Positions 1 through 6,861 are shown, numbered from the stretch's first letter. The stretch is 10,841 nt of DNA from Candidatus Freyrarchaeum guaymasense (GCA_030587405.1 JAUQZD010000085.1:1-10841); one strand, 5' to 3'. Translations and numbers: made by a program. The notes: a model not told the origin generated them from the sequence alone.

Positions 1-1265
1 AAGCCGAAGCCAACCGTCCCGAACCCGACGGGCGTGATGAACTCGACTCCCTCCCCGGCTTGAATGTACTTTATCGACCAGAGCTGGTTGTTTCCCACGT
101 CCGTCACAACCACGCATTCACCCTTCAGGAACGCCTTCACCTCGTCCATCAAAGCCTTCGGCGTCACACGCCCACCCTTAACAGCCCCCTTCAGCAACTC
201 CCCCCAGAACTCCTCCCTCACCTCCCTGAGCTCCCTCAGCCTTTTCTCCCTGTCAACGGGGGGACGCCTCCCTTTAATGGACGTGATCATTTCCTCCAGG
301 ACCGCCTTGGCGTCTCCCACTATTCCAACCCTTACAGGGTAGTTTTTACCTATCTCGCACGGGTCCACGTCTACGTGAATAAGGTTTCTCGGCACCGGCA
401 GATGCCAGTCAACCGTCGATATGCCAGAGAACCTGCACCCCACTGCTAGCATGACGTCGCACCCGCTAATAAGCCTCCACCCGCTTTCCGTTAAGAGTGC
501 TGCCGGGGCTACACCCAGCACTAGGGGGTTGTCCTCGGGCACCACCCCCTTACCGGTCAGGGTGGTTAGCACGGGTGCACCTAGAAGGCTCGCCAGCTCC
601 AAAACTTCAGAGGATGCCTGCGACCACTTTACCCCTCCACCGGCGAGGATTACAGGTTTTTCAGCGCTTAAAAGTAGCTCCACCGCCTCCTCCACCTTCC
701 CACGGTCCCCTCTCACCCTTCCCTCAGGCCTGTAGTGCTGAGGCGTGACATCCTCGAACTCCACGTCCTCTAGCAGCACGTCCCTAGGCAGGTCCAGGTG
801 CGCCGGCCCATACCTTCCACTCAGAGCAACCCTGAAAGCAGTCCTTAGGAGCTCGGGAACCCTGCCGCCGCTGGGAGCCCTGCAACTCCACTTAGTGAAG
901 TGTCTGAAAACCGCGACCGTGTCGAACTCTTGGATTGCACCTTTATAGAGCTCTGTGGTTCTAACCTGACCTGTTAAGACGATGAGGGGGGAGGAGCTTG
1001 CGTAGGCCTCGGCGACGCCGGTCACCATGTTTGTAGCCCCAGGGCCGGCTGTCCCCAAGCACACTCCCGGCCGTCCTTTAACCCTGGCGTAGCCGTCCGC
1101 CATGTGTGCGGCAGCCTCCTCGTGCCTAACCGAGATGAGCTCCACTTCGTCCTCGTCGTAGATCGCATCGTATATGGGCTGGATGTGTCCTCCTGGAAGA
1201 GAGAAAACGTAGGAGACAGCCTCCCCCCTTAGAACTCCAACTATGGCTTTGCTTACGCTAACCAC
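1..1265 (-). CDS. Acetolactate-synthase-like thiamine diphosphate enzyme, 3' end outside window
   Basis: I translated this leftward frame by hand; it stays open for 421 codons to the window edge. The pyrimidine-binding domain covers about residues 1-165: PGGHIQPIYDA near 24-34, RHEEAAAHMADGYAR at 47-61 (Glu49 aligns with the catalytic Glu that activates the cofactor), then AGPGATN and SSPLIVLTGQV. A central domain runs to about 345 (PVILAGGGV, VPEDNPLVLG, IHVDVDPCEIGKNYPV). The cofactor-binding domain begins with VVTDVGNNQLW and is cut before the expected GDG...NN motif. The family makes acetolactate or carries out related 2-keto acid decarboxylations and ligations in the cytosol. No regulatory subunit gene (ilvN type) is visible, so a biosynthetic acetolactate synthase is not assured. 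The GTG start at 1265 is forced by an in-frame TGA at 1280-1278, and a GAGGGG ribosome-binding site lies just upstream. It is the fourth gene of the operon, and its substrate is unknown. Confidence 0.9.
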   Translation of the reverse strand, partial: MVSVSKAIVGVLRGEAVSYVFSLPGGHIQPIYDAIYDEDEVELISVRHEEAAAHMADGYARVKGRPGVCLGTAGPGATNMVTGVAEAYASSSPLIVLTGQVRTTELYKGAIQEFDTVAVFRHFTKWSCRAPSGGRVPELLRTAFRVALSGRYGPAHLDLPRDVLLEDVEFEDVTPQHYRPEGRVRGDRGKVEEAVELLLSAEKPVILAGGGVKWSQASSEVLELASLLGAPVLTTLTGKGVVPEDNPLVLGVAPAALLTESGWRLISGCDVMLAVGCRFSGISTVDWHLPVPRNLIHVDVDPCEIGKNYPVRVGIVGDAKAVLEEMITSIKGRRPPVDREKRLRELREVREEFWGELLKGAVKGGRVTPKALMDEVKAFLKGECVVVTDVGNNQLWSIKYIQAGEGVEFITPVGFGTVGFG

Positions 1266-1301
1266 GTTAACCCCTCTTCACGCCAACCGTTGACCTCCCC
1301 T

Positions 1302-1619
1302 CTACACGCCTTCACACCAGAGGTCTCTGATAACCCTGTCCTTTCTGATCGGCTCAACCACTATGTCACCGTTTACCTCCGTTGTGCATGCAAGGCACGG
1401 CTTCCCGTTCACTCTAACCATGCACCTCTTGCAGAAGCCCAGATGGCAGTTGACGATGAACGCGAGGCTTGGATCCAGCTTCTCCCTAATGTAGAGCAGG
1501 CAGTTCATCACGCTCATAGCCCCCTCTAAAGGAACCTCGTATGTTTCGTAGCGCGGCTCCTCGTCCTCTTCAGGGTTAAACCTGAAGCATTTAACCTTCA
1601 CAACCTTCACGCCGCCCAA
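1302..1619 (-). CDS. Stand-alone SdhB/FrdB-type [2Fe-2S] ferredoxin-domain protein
   Basis: A 105-residue protein that matches only the N-terminal plant-ferredoxin-like half of succinate dehydrogenase/fumarate reductase iron-sulfur subunits. The cluster motif is C58-x4-C63-x2-C66-x11-C78, with an extra Cys at 75 (VNGKPCLACTTEV). It ends about where the cluster domain ends, so the C-terminal domain with the [4Fe-4S] and [3Fe-4S] clusters is absent; family members with both halves are usually over 230 residues. It probably passes electrons to or from the flavoprotein encoded just upstream, an inference from gene order and from the SdhA/SdhB partnership. The TTG start at 1619 is chosen because a strong GGAGGAGGGG site precedes it by about 5 nt; a GTG three codons later is possible. 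The gap to the flavoprotein stop is 16 nt. No membrane anchor gene is seen, so the complex is probably soluble. Confidence 0.85.
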   Translation of the reverse strand: MGGVKVVKVKCFRFNPEEDEEPRYETYEVPLEGAMSVMNCLLYIREKLDPSLAFIVNCHLGFCKRCMVRVNGKPCLACTTEVNGDIVVEPIRKDRVIRDLWCEGV

Positions 1620-1635
1620 AGAGCCCCTCCTCCAC

Positions 1636-3456
1636 CTAGTCCCTTTTCAGCGAGGCCGTCGCCACGCCTATAGCCTCCTGATACGTCAGCCTCCCGCTGG
1701 GAAGCGGAACCCTGGTGACAACCGGCTTCTCGAACCATACTTCACACTCGCCATCCCTCATCCTCACAACGATGTTCTTAAGCCAGTTATCGTTGTCCGT
1801 GTAGGGGCAGTCCCTACGGTAAAACTCCCCTCTACTCTCCTCACGGATAAGCGACGACCTAGCCGAGAGGTAAAGGCATGTCAGCATGTTCCTCAACTCA
1901 AGCGACCTAGCCCATTCATAGTTCAGCACCCGGGTCTTCGTGGATGAAACATAGAGCTCCTCCACGTCGCGTTTAAGCATCCTTTCCAGCTCGGAGACGG
2001 CCTCCCTCAAGGCGGCGCCATCCTTAATCACGCCAAGCTTCCCCCCTGAAACAGCGTGCATCCTGCCTTGAAGCTCGTTCGGCGTAACCCCTCCACCCCT
2101 CTCGAGGGGCTTAAACACGCGCTTCAGGATGGCTTCCACCTGCCCTGCGTCCACGTCGGCGTAGTCCACCTTCTCCACGTACTCCGATGCAACCTCCCCT
2201 GCAAGCTTACCCTGGGCTCCAGCCTCGGTGCACGCAGACGCCACCCGGGCTGCACCCCAGAGGCCGCCCGAGCACTCGCCTGCCGCGAAAAGCCCTGGTA
2301 TGCTCGTCTCCGTCCTCTCGTTAACCTTAATCCCCCCACACATGTAGTGGGCTGCGTTGCCAACCTCGATATCCTCCGTTTTACACCTCTCAAGTAGCTG
2401 GGGGAGTAGCGTGGTGAACTCGTAGCGCGTCTCCCTCAGCTCCTCCCTAACCCTCTTCTTAACCGCTTGAACTATGAAGTCTATTGTTTCAGCGCCGAGA
2501 TGCCTTAGGGAGAAGAACACTCCCCCATGCGGCCCACCCCTCCCAGCCTCAACCTCAAGCTCCGAGGCTATGGAAACTATCTCCTTAGTGCTCTGCTCAA
2601 GGTTCCTTGGGTCATACCTCTCCATGAACCGTTCACCCTTACTGTTCAGGAGCCGGATCACCCGTCCAACCTCGAGGCTGCTGAAGACGTAGAGGCAGAT
2701 GCTCCCCCGATCCTTAGGAGGCCACACGAGGGTTAAGGGGCAGAACTGAACCATCTCCATCGATATGAGCTCTGCACCAGCCCGGTAGGCCATCGCCACC
2801 CCGTCACCCGTCAGGTCGCTGGGGGCCGTGTTGAACGGGTATGCAGCCTGCCACCCTCCGGTTGCAAGGATTACAGCCTTACTCCTGATCAGAACCGTTT
2901 CACCCTTCTTCATATCCAGCGCCACCGCGCCGGCCACCCGCCCGCCACTAGTCAGCAGGTCGACGACCATCGTATCCTCCATTACAGGTATCCCCAGCTC
3001 CCTAACCCTCCTCCTTATGGCCTTAACCCACAGCACCCCTGAAGTCGTCACCCCCCGCGCCATTTCCTCGGCGTGAGCGGACTCATACCCGTAAACCCTC
3101 ATACCCCAGTCCAAAAGGTCCTTGAGGCTTTTCGGAGCGTACTCCACGTATTTCTCAACCATCCTCTGGTTGCTGAGGTAGAGCCCCTCCCTAACTATGT
3201 CATCGACGAACCTTTCAGGGCTGTCCCTGTCGTCCCCGGGGAAGCCGAGCGCCTTAGCGCTCTGCCCGTCAACGTTGAAGTCAGCCCCAGCCATCTGGGA
3301 GGCGCCGCACTGGCTGATCCTGCCCTTCGTCACCACCAAGACGTCGACGCCGCGGCTTCGGGCCTCGACCGCCGCGTGCCCCCCAGCCCCCTCGCTTCCA
3401 ACAACCAGCAAGTCGACCTTCAGAGACCTGTCACACATCCCTTCAGCTTCACCCAT
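1636..3456 (-). CDS. Fumarate reductase/succinate dehydrogenase-family FAD flavoprotein with altered active-site motifs
   Basis: 606 residues, near the usual SdhA/FrdA length. The Rossmann FAD motif is DLLVVGSEGAGGHAAVEA (15-32). ATGG at 198-201, TGDGVAMAYRAGA at 216-228, NSKGERFM at 271-278, HYMCGGIKVN at 370-379, AAGECSGGLWGAARVAS at 391-407 and the helical C-terminal motif ESRGEFYRRDCPYTDNDNW all mark the family. The substrate-site Arg (R404) and the His of HYxxGG (H370) are kept. There is no His in the segment (about 45-65) that carries the covalent-FAD His in SdhA, so FAD is probably non-covalent. The usual FHPT motif reads FCPLT (Cys239), and the RGEGG segment before NSKG is not recognisable. 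The protein therefore probably reduces or oxidises something other than fumarate/succinate. ATG 3456 follows GGGGTGGT at short spacing; the gene is 16 nt after the ATC-hydrolase-like gene. An aspartate-oxidase-like or AprA-like role is less likely. Confidence 0.88.
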   Translation of the reverse strand: MGEAEGMCDRSLKVDLLVVGSEGAGGHAAVEARSRGVDVLVVTKGRISQCGASQMAGADFNVDGQSAKALGFPGDDRDSPERFVDDIVREGLYLSNQRMVEKYVEYAPKSLKDLLDWGMRVYGYESAHAEEMARGVTTSGVLWVKAIRRRVRELGIPVMEDTMVVDLLTSGGRVAGAVALDMKKGETVLIRSKAVILATGGWQAAYPFNTAPSDLTGDGVAMAYRAGAELISMEMVQFCPLTLVWPPKDRGSICLYVFSSLEVGRVIRLLNSKGERFMERYDPRNLEQSTKEIVSIASELEVEAGRGGPHGGVFFSLRHLGAETIDFIVQAVKKRVREELRETRYEFTTLLPQLLERCKTEDIEVGNAAHYMCGGIKVNERTETSIPGLFAAGECSGGLWGAARVASACTEAGAQGKLAGEVASEYVEKVDYADVDAGQVEAILKRVFKPLERGGGVTPNELQGRMHAVSGGKLGVIKDGAALREAVSELERMLKRDVEELYVSSTKTRVLNYEWARSLELRNMLTCLYLSARSSLIREESRGEFYRRDCPYTDNDNWLKNIVVRMRDGECEVWFEKPVVTRVPLPSGRLTYQEAIGVATASLKRD

Positions 3457-3472
3457 TAAACCACCCCGACGG

Positions 3473-4030
3473 CTACCCGGGCTGCTTCCCGGGGGCTAGG
3501 TACCTGAGGAGGCAGCGCTTATCCCCCTTAGTCATGTTTTCAGGCACCTCCAGCACCAGGCTTGGATTGTACCCTCTCAGGACGGCTTTGTCTATGTGCT
3601 CGCAGTATATGCTCCCGTACTCCTCCTTCCCCCAGTCGCGGCACCCCTTGGCGAAGGGGCACTCCGTCACCGTTATCTCGACGTCCCCGTCCACTATGTT
3701 CACCGAGTAGGTGAGGTTGCCTCTGCTGTCGAAGTCGCTGTAGATGAAGAAGTTTTTCAGGTCTAACGGCTTGCCGAGCGACTTCACCAGCTCGGCGATC
3801 CTCCTCCCTCTCTCCTCGCCGAACCGCTTCACAGCTTCGGCGACGGCGTCTCTCCCCTCGTCTCCAAACCTCGATATGACCTCCTCAGCCAAGGTGCAGA
3901 ACATCTGGGCGAAGAGGGAGAAGAGGTGCGTCTTGTACCGGTTTCCAACCTCCTCCATCTTCTTAGCTACTTCAAGAAGGTCGTTTAAAGTAAATTTTTC
4001 CTCTCCCGTTTCCACCACCTCTCCTAGCAT
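3473..4030 (-). CDS. L-2-amino-thiazoline-4-carboxylate hydrolase (ATC hydrolase)-family protein
   Basis: A 185-residue soluble protein. The N-terminal half (about 15-95) is helical and charged. The C-terminal half carries the Cys-rich pattern I associate with the ATC hydrolase family: ECPFAKGC (C124, C130), IYCEHIDKAVLRGYNPSL (C143, D147, N155) and MTKGDKRC (G169, D170, C173). The founding bacterial enzyme opens the thiazoline ring of ATC on the route to L-cysteine, but most members are uncharacterised, so the substrate here is not known. It is the first gene of the leftward operon. ATG 4030 lies about 33 nt from the centre of a TATA-like box, implying a leaderless or very short-leader mRNA. 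Family assignment is from motif memory only; a Cys-coordinated metal or redox role is an alternative. Confidence 0.68.
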   Translation of the reverse strand: MLGEVVETGEEKFTLNDLLEVAKKMEEVGNRYKTHLFSLFAQMFCTLAEEVISRFGDEGRDAVAEAVKRFGEERGRRIAELVKSLGKPLDLKNFFIYSDFDSRGNLTYSVNIVDGDVEITVTECPFAKGCRDWGKEEYGSIYCEHIDKAVLRGYNPSLVLEVPENMTKGDKRCLLRYLAPGKQPG

Positions 4031-4059
4031 TAAACAAGGTAACCATAGGGCACCCCCAC

Positions 4060-4067
4060 TTATTTAA
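4060..4067 (-). promoter_or_regulatory. TATA-like box of the leftward four-gene operon
   Basis: Read on the minus strand this is TTAAATAA, centred near 4063. The expected archaeal start site about 27 bp downstream falls at about 4036, 6 nt before ATG 4030. The 16-36 nt gaps to the later genes contain no further TATA-like box, so all four are probably co-transcribed from here. Confidence 0.5.
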
Positions 4068-4525
4068 CCTTCGATTTAGCCTTCACACAGCCAACGTGAA
4101 AGGTAGGTTAAGGCACGTGACAGCAGAGCATTCCGCTGGCTCTACTCGCCCTAAATGCGGCGTAAACCGCGCTTACGCTTGAAAAATAACCAACCCCAAC
4201 TCGACAAGGCATCAACACCCAACACGGGGAACAGCCGGCAAACCCACACTAACCCTCCCAACCACCCTCACCAGCACAACCACCACACGCCACAAGCCGC
4301 ACATCACCATCTCCATTTCCATTCAAATTTTGTTTACCAACTTAACATAGCCCCACAGCCAAGGAGGAGCCTAATAAGCCCTTGCCGTTCCCTTTCCATC
4401 AGGTTTTACTTATTTTCTGAAGGAAAAGCAAAAACTCTCTTGAAAAAGTCCTCGATGAAGGTTGCCGCTCCCTCTTCATCGGGTTTTGTTTGTTTTCCGG
4501 GTTGCTTTTGCTTTTTTGGTTTTTG
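4068..4525. other. Long intergenic stretch without a supported gene
   Basis: This 458-nt region separates the leftward operon from the mobile element. A short perfect stem (GCGTAA 4160-4165 with TTACGC 4173-4178, 7-nt loop) is visible. From about 4190 to 4320 the plus strand is strongly C+A-rich and nearly G-poor. The rest holds two copies of an imperfect 38-nt repeat, annotated separately, and T-rich runs. I see no tRNA-like cloverleaf. The plus-strand open frame here (4155-4535) encodes a low-complexity His/Asn/Pro/Thr string that follows base composition, not a fold. Confidence 0.5.
4382..4499. repeat. Two copies of an imperfect 38-nt direct repeat
   Basis: Copy 1 is 4382-4419 and copy 2 is 4462-4499, offset by 80 nt; both begin TTGCCG and end TTTTCYG. 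Ungapped alignment by eye gives 30 of 38 identities, and all eight differences are transitions (C/T or A/G). Copy 2 ends 26 nt before the left inverted repeat of the mobile element. I see no third copy in the window and no CRISPR-like spacing. Confidence 0.55.
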
Positions 4526-4548
4526 GTTCTGTTAACTTATTGTTGGTG
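4526..4548 (+). repeat. Left outer inverted repeat
   Basis: It reads GTTCTGTTAACTT, then ATT, then GTTGGTG. The reverse complement of 7817-7839 matches it at 21 of 23 positions; both differences are transitions. It contains the palindrome GTTAAC. Confidence 0.65.
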
Positions 4549-4616
4549 TAACGTTCCGTGGATGAACGAAGTTGCCGAACGCAATTTGGGGGAATCTTTG
4601 ATCCCTTTTATCCGCT

Positions 4617-4674
4617 GTTAGGCGTCCGAAGGGCAAATTTCTTTGAAAGAAATTTCGAGTTTTCGAGGGTTCGC
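4617..4674 (+). repeat. Left inner inverted repeat, split in two blocks
   Basis: Block one is GTTAGGCGT (4617-4625) and block two is GTTTTCGAGGGTTCGC (4659-4674). The right-hand partner (6862-6888) has the same two blocks almost touching, so the left copy contains about 33 extra nucleotides, which include a perfect palindrome. Confidence 0.65.
4635..4655. terminator. Perfect 10-bp palindrome, possible hairpin 3' of nth
   Basis: AAATTTCTTT, one G, then AAAGAAATTT: a perfect 10+1+10 palindrome. It lies 48 nt downstream of the nth stop codon, so it could form a hairpin at the end of the leftward repair transcript. A one-base loop is too tight for RNA without opening a base pair. A protein-binding site or a small insertion within the inverted repeat are alternatives. 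Confidence 0.35.
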
Positions 4675-4702
4675 GAAATTTTATATGTTTAGTGCAGCGA
4701 AA

Positions 4703-5347
4703 TCACTTTCCGACCTTGCAATATCTTTTGATCGGGCACTCTTCGCATTTGGGATTCTGCGACCTGCAAATTCGTCTTCCAAATTCTATCAGTATCAGAT
4801 GGGTTTTCGTTCTTTGTTCTGGTGGTATCTCAGATTCAAGTTTCGCTCTCAAATTCTCGTAGTCATCTTTTTCATTGGCTACCCCCAACCTTTTCATTAT
4901 TCTGAAAATGTGAACGTCAACTGGTAGAACTTGTTCTCCCCTGACCGCCATTAGGAAGACATCCGCGGTTTTCGGCCCAATACCCTTTATTGCTATCAGT
5001 TTTTTCTTTGCCTCGTCATAGGGAAGATTCAATATTTTGTTTAGGTTTCCATCGTATTTTTCAATCAAATCTTTGGCGATATTTTTGATTCTTCCGGCTC
5101 TGACCCTATATAAACCCGCCGGTTTAATAACTTCTTCGATCTCTTTCGAGCTTGCCTTTGCCACATCTTCGATGCTATTAAACCTCTCAGCAAATCTTTC
5201 GGTGGCAGTTTTCACATTTTTCCAGTACGTTCGCTGGGAAAGGATTATGCCAACCAGCGTTTCGAATGGAGTATACCTTTCCCACCACTCGTTAATTTCG
5301 TATTTCTCCGATAGAATCTCCACTATTTTTCGAAGTTTTGCCTTCAT
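4703..5347 (-). CDS. nth: Endonuclease III (HhH-GPD DNA glycosylase/AP lyase)
   Basis: A 214-residue protein of normal length for the family. It excises oxidised pyrimidines and cuts the abasic site in base excision repair. The helix-hairpin-helix is IAIKGIGPKTADVFL, whose Lys aligns with the catalytic Lys of E. coli Nth (K120). The conserved Asp is in LPVDVHIFR, aligning with D138. The C-terminus has the [4Fe-4S] motif C-x6-C-x2-C-x5-C (CRSQNPKCEECPIKRYC). All key residues are present, so the gene seems functional, unlike its two operon partners. ATG 5347 lies 6 nt after the stop of the upstream reading frame, implying translational coupling. Its A+T-rich codon use differs from the flanking host-like genes. 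MutY is less likely because the short form with K and D fits Nth and there is no MutY C-terminal domain. Confidence 0.93.
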   Translation of the reverse strand: MKAKLRKIVEILSEKYEINEWWERYTPFETLVGIILSQRTYWKNVKTATERFAERFNSIEDVAKASSKEIEEVIKPAGLYRVRAGRIKNIAKDLIEKYDGNLNKILNLPYDEAKKKLIAIKGIGPKTADVFLMAVRGEQVLPVDVHIFRIMKRLGVANEKDDYENLRAKLESEIPPEQRTKTHLILIEFGRRICRSQNPKCEECPIKRYCKVGK

Positions 5348-5353
5348 GGCTCA

Positions 5354-5868
5354 TCACTCGGCAACGCTTACTTTGCAAATGTATCTCATTTTACATTGCG
5401 CGCACCCCTTTTTTCCCCGAACTGGTTCACAACCATTATCGCCAGGAAGCCGGTTAGACCTATTCCGCCGAGCACTAAAAATTCCCAGTGCAGAAACGTC
5501 GCAATGGGAATGGCAACGGTTGGAATAACTGTCAATAAACCCCAAGTTAAGCCAGCAAGTTTCATTCCGAGTTCGTAATTGCCCGACTCCCCCTTGAACA
5601 GACGCGGACTCAATTTACCCCAGCCCGTGCCACATAACTTGTTGTAGTAATAGCAATGCGTGCATAGATGTTTCCTCAAAACGAATCCCAACATTATGAC
5701 GGCAAATGGCGGATAAACAATGGAAATTACCGGTAATCCGGCAAATCTCGATGCAGACATACCGTAAGCGGCGAATCCAAACCAGAGCAGTAGCAGAACA
5801 TTTGTTAAAACAATTGCTGCCTTTGGATAATTCTCCAACCCCTTTTCGTATAATCTTTGTTTTTCCAC
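5354..5868 (-). pseudogene. Four-helix membrane protein with Cys clusters, broken by a 1-nt frameshift
   Basis: The first frame (5868-5386) gives 160 residues with hydrophobic segments at about 17-37, 44-64, 104-124 and 127-147. A loop between helices 2 and 3 has C69-x2-C72-x6-C79 followed by GTGWGKLSPRLF. The frame then runs out shortly after a run of six A (T6 on the plus strand, 5409-5414). Adding one A restores a C-terminal tail with C-x2-C-x5-C (GCAQCKMRYIC) ending at 5354, 171 residues in total and close to the nth start. So the ancestral gene had two Cys clusters suited to zinc or an iron-sulfur cluster at the membrane face. I do not recognise a named family. The GTG start at 5868 is 3 nt after the alkA stop. 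The lesion could be real decay, a homopolymer sequencing error, or slippage-tolerated expression. Confidence 0.72.
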
Positions 5869-5871
5869 GCT

Positions 5872-6792
5872 TCACACATCCTTCCTCTCTTCCATATTAT
5901 AAGCACATATTAAATAATAAATTATCCAACCCTTGAACTCCCCCCATCTTTCCGTGAATTTTCTAACGGTGTCTCCGGATTGAAGTTTTCCGTCAAAGTA
6001 GAAATATGAAACCGCTTTTCTGGCTCCGAGGTCGTCGGGAACGCAGAGATCCATTCTTCCCAACGTCGTTATCAATATCAGCTCGGCAGTCCACCTTCAA
6101 ATTCCCTTAAACTTCATCAACTCTTCAATAGCTTCTTCGTTGTTCATCTTCCTGATTTTCTCCAAATCGTATCCATCGGCAACTTTCAGCGCGAGTTCTT
6201 TAATGTATCTGGATTTCTGACGGGACAACTTACACTTTCTCAATTCGTTCTCATCCGCACTTGCCAATGCTCGTGGTGAAGGAAAATCGTAATATGGTTC
6301 GCCATTAATTTCTATTTTCTCTCCAAATCTCCTGACCAATGCCCCGGTTATGACATAGGCAACTTGCAAAGAAATCTGCTGCTGGATTATTACTCTAATC
6401 GCTCCCTCAAATATGCTCGCCCCGATTCCCGGAGGCCTCAAACCGTAAAGTTCGTTCTTCACCCTATGAAGTATTTTGTCTTGATCCATGAAATTATATA
6501 ATCTACCAAGATCATCCCTTAGTCTAAAAATATCCGCTATTTTATCCGACAGATATCTCTTCTCTTTCGCATCGAGTTTGGAGGATGCGTTAACCCGCAA
6601 CTTTGGCTTTTCTACGGTGCCAACGGAGGTGATCTTTACCGGAACCAATCTATCTCCAATTTTGAAAACCCTTCTCCAGATGCCATCTTTATAGATTTCT
6701 GGCTGCGGGTCCCTGGACGAAGAATAAAATTTCCATTGCAGATCAAAATTATAAGGTGGGGTTGGTAGGAGTTCGAATGAAGCTTTATCCAT
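5872..6792 (-). pseudogene. alkA: AlkA-type 3-methyladenine DNA glycosylase with in-frame TGA
   Basis: Two same-frame pieces, separated by one TGA at 6099-6097, make a full-length protein of about 306 codons. The N-terminal domain starts FELLPTPPYNFDLQWKF; the HhH-GPD domain has GIGASIFEGAIRVIIQQQISLQVA. The hairpin reads LMKFKGI-stop-RWTAELILITTLG, where the family has Gly (GIGRWTAE), so one base change, GGA to TGA, explains it. The catalytic Asp motif follows (VPDDLGARKAV). The enzyme would remove alkylated bases. ATG 6792 is preferred to GTG 6801 because the TATA-like box at 6811-6820 places transcription start at the ATG. The gene leads the repair operon, with the next start 3 nt after its stop. 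A truncated product would lack the catalytic Asp. Recoding or readthrough is possible but a Gly position gives no reason for selenocysteine. Confidence 0.83.
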
Positions 6793-6810
6793 GATGACCA
6801 CTTAAATTCA

Positions 6811-6820
6811 ATTTATTTAA
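6811..6820 (-). promoter_or_regulatory. TATA-like box of the repair operon
   Basis: The minus strand reads TTAAATAAAT, centred about 24-27 nt upstream of ATG 6792, typical for a leaderless archaeal transcript. It supports ATG 6792 as the alkA start. Confidence 0.5.
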
Positions 6821-6861
6821 TAATTTTTTCACACATCGCGTCAAATCAAAGTTTGAAAATA

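Noticed and set aside
2056..2397. Long open frames opposite and within the flavoprotein gene
   Set aside because: They are antisense or off-frame shadows of a G+C-rich coding sequence and show no protein motifs.
4080..4180. Possible tRNA as integration target
   Set aside because: The 6-bp stem at 4160-4178 does not extend into a cloverleaf and no TTC-like arm or acceptor stem can be drawn.
4382..4499. CRISPR-like repeats
   Set aside because: Only two copies, poorly conserved, with no uniform spacers or cas genes.
4155..4535. 126-codon plus-strand open frame rich in His, Asn, Pro and Thr
   Set aside because: It follows the C+A-rich base composition, then runs through the 38-nt repeats into the inverted repeat; no domain, no promoter and no ribosome-binding site.
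6097..6099. TGA in alkA as selenocysteine
   Set aside because: The family has a structural Gly here, not Cys, and I see no selenocysteine-insertion element; nonsense mutation or sequence error is simpler.
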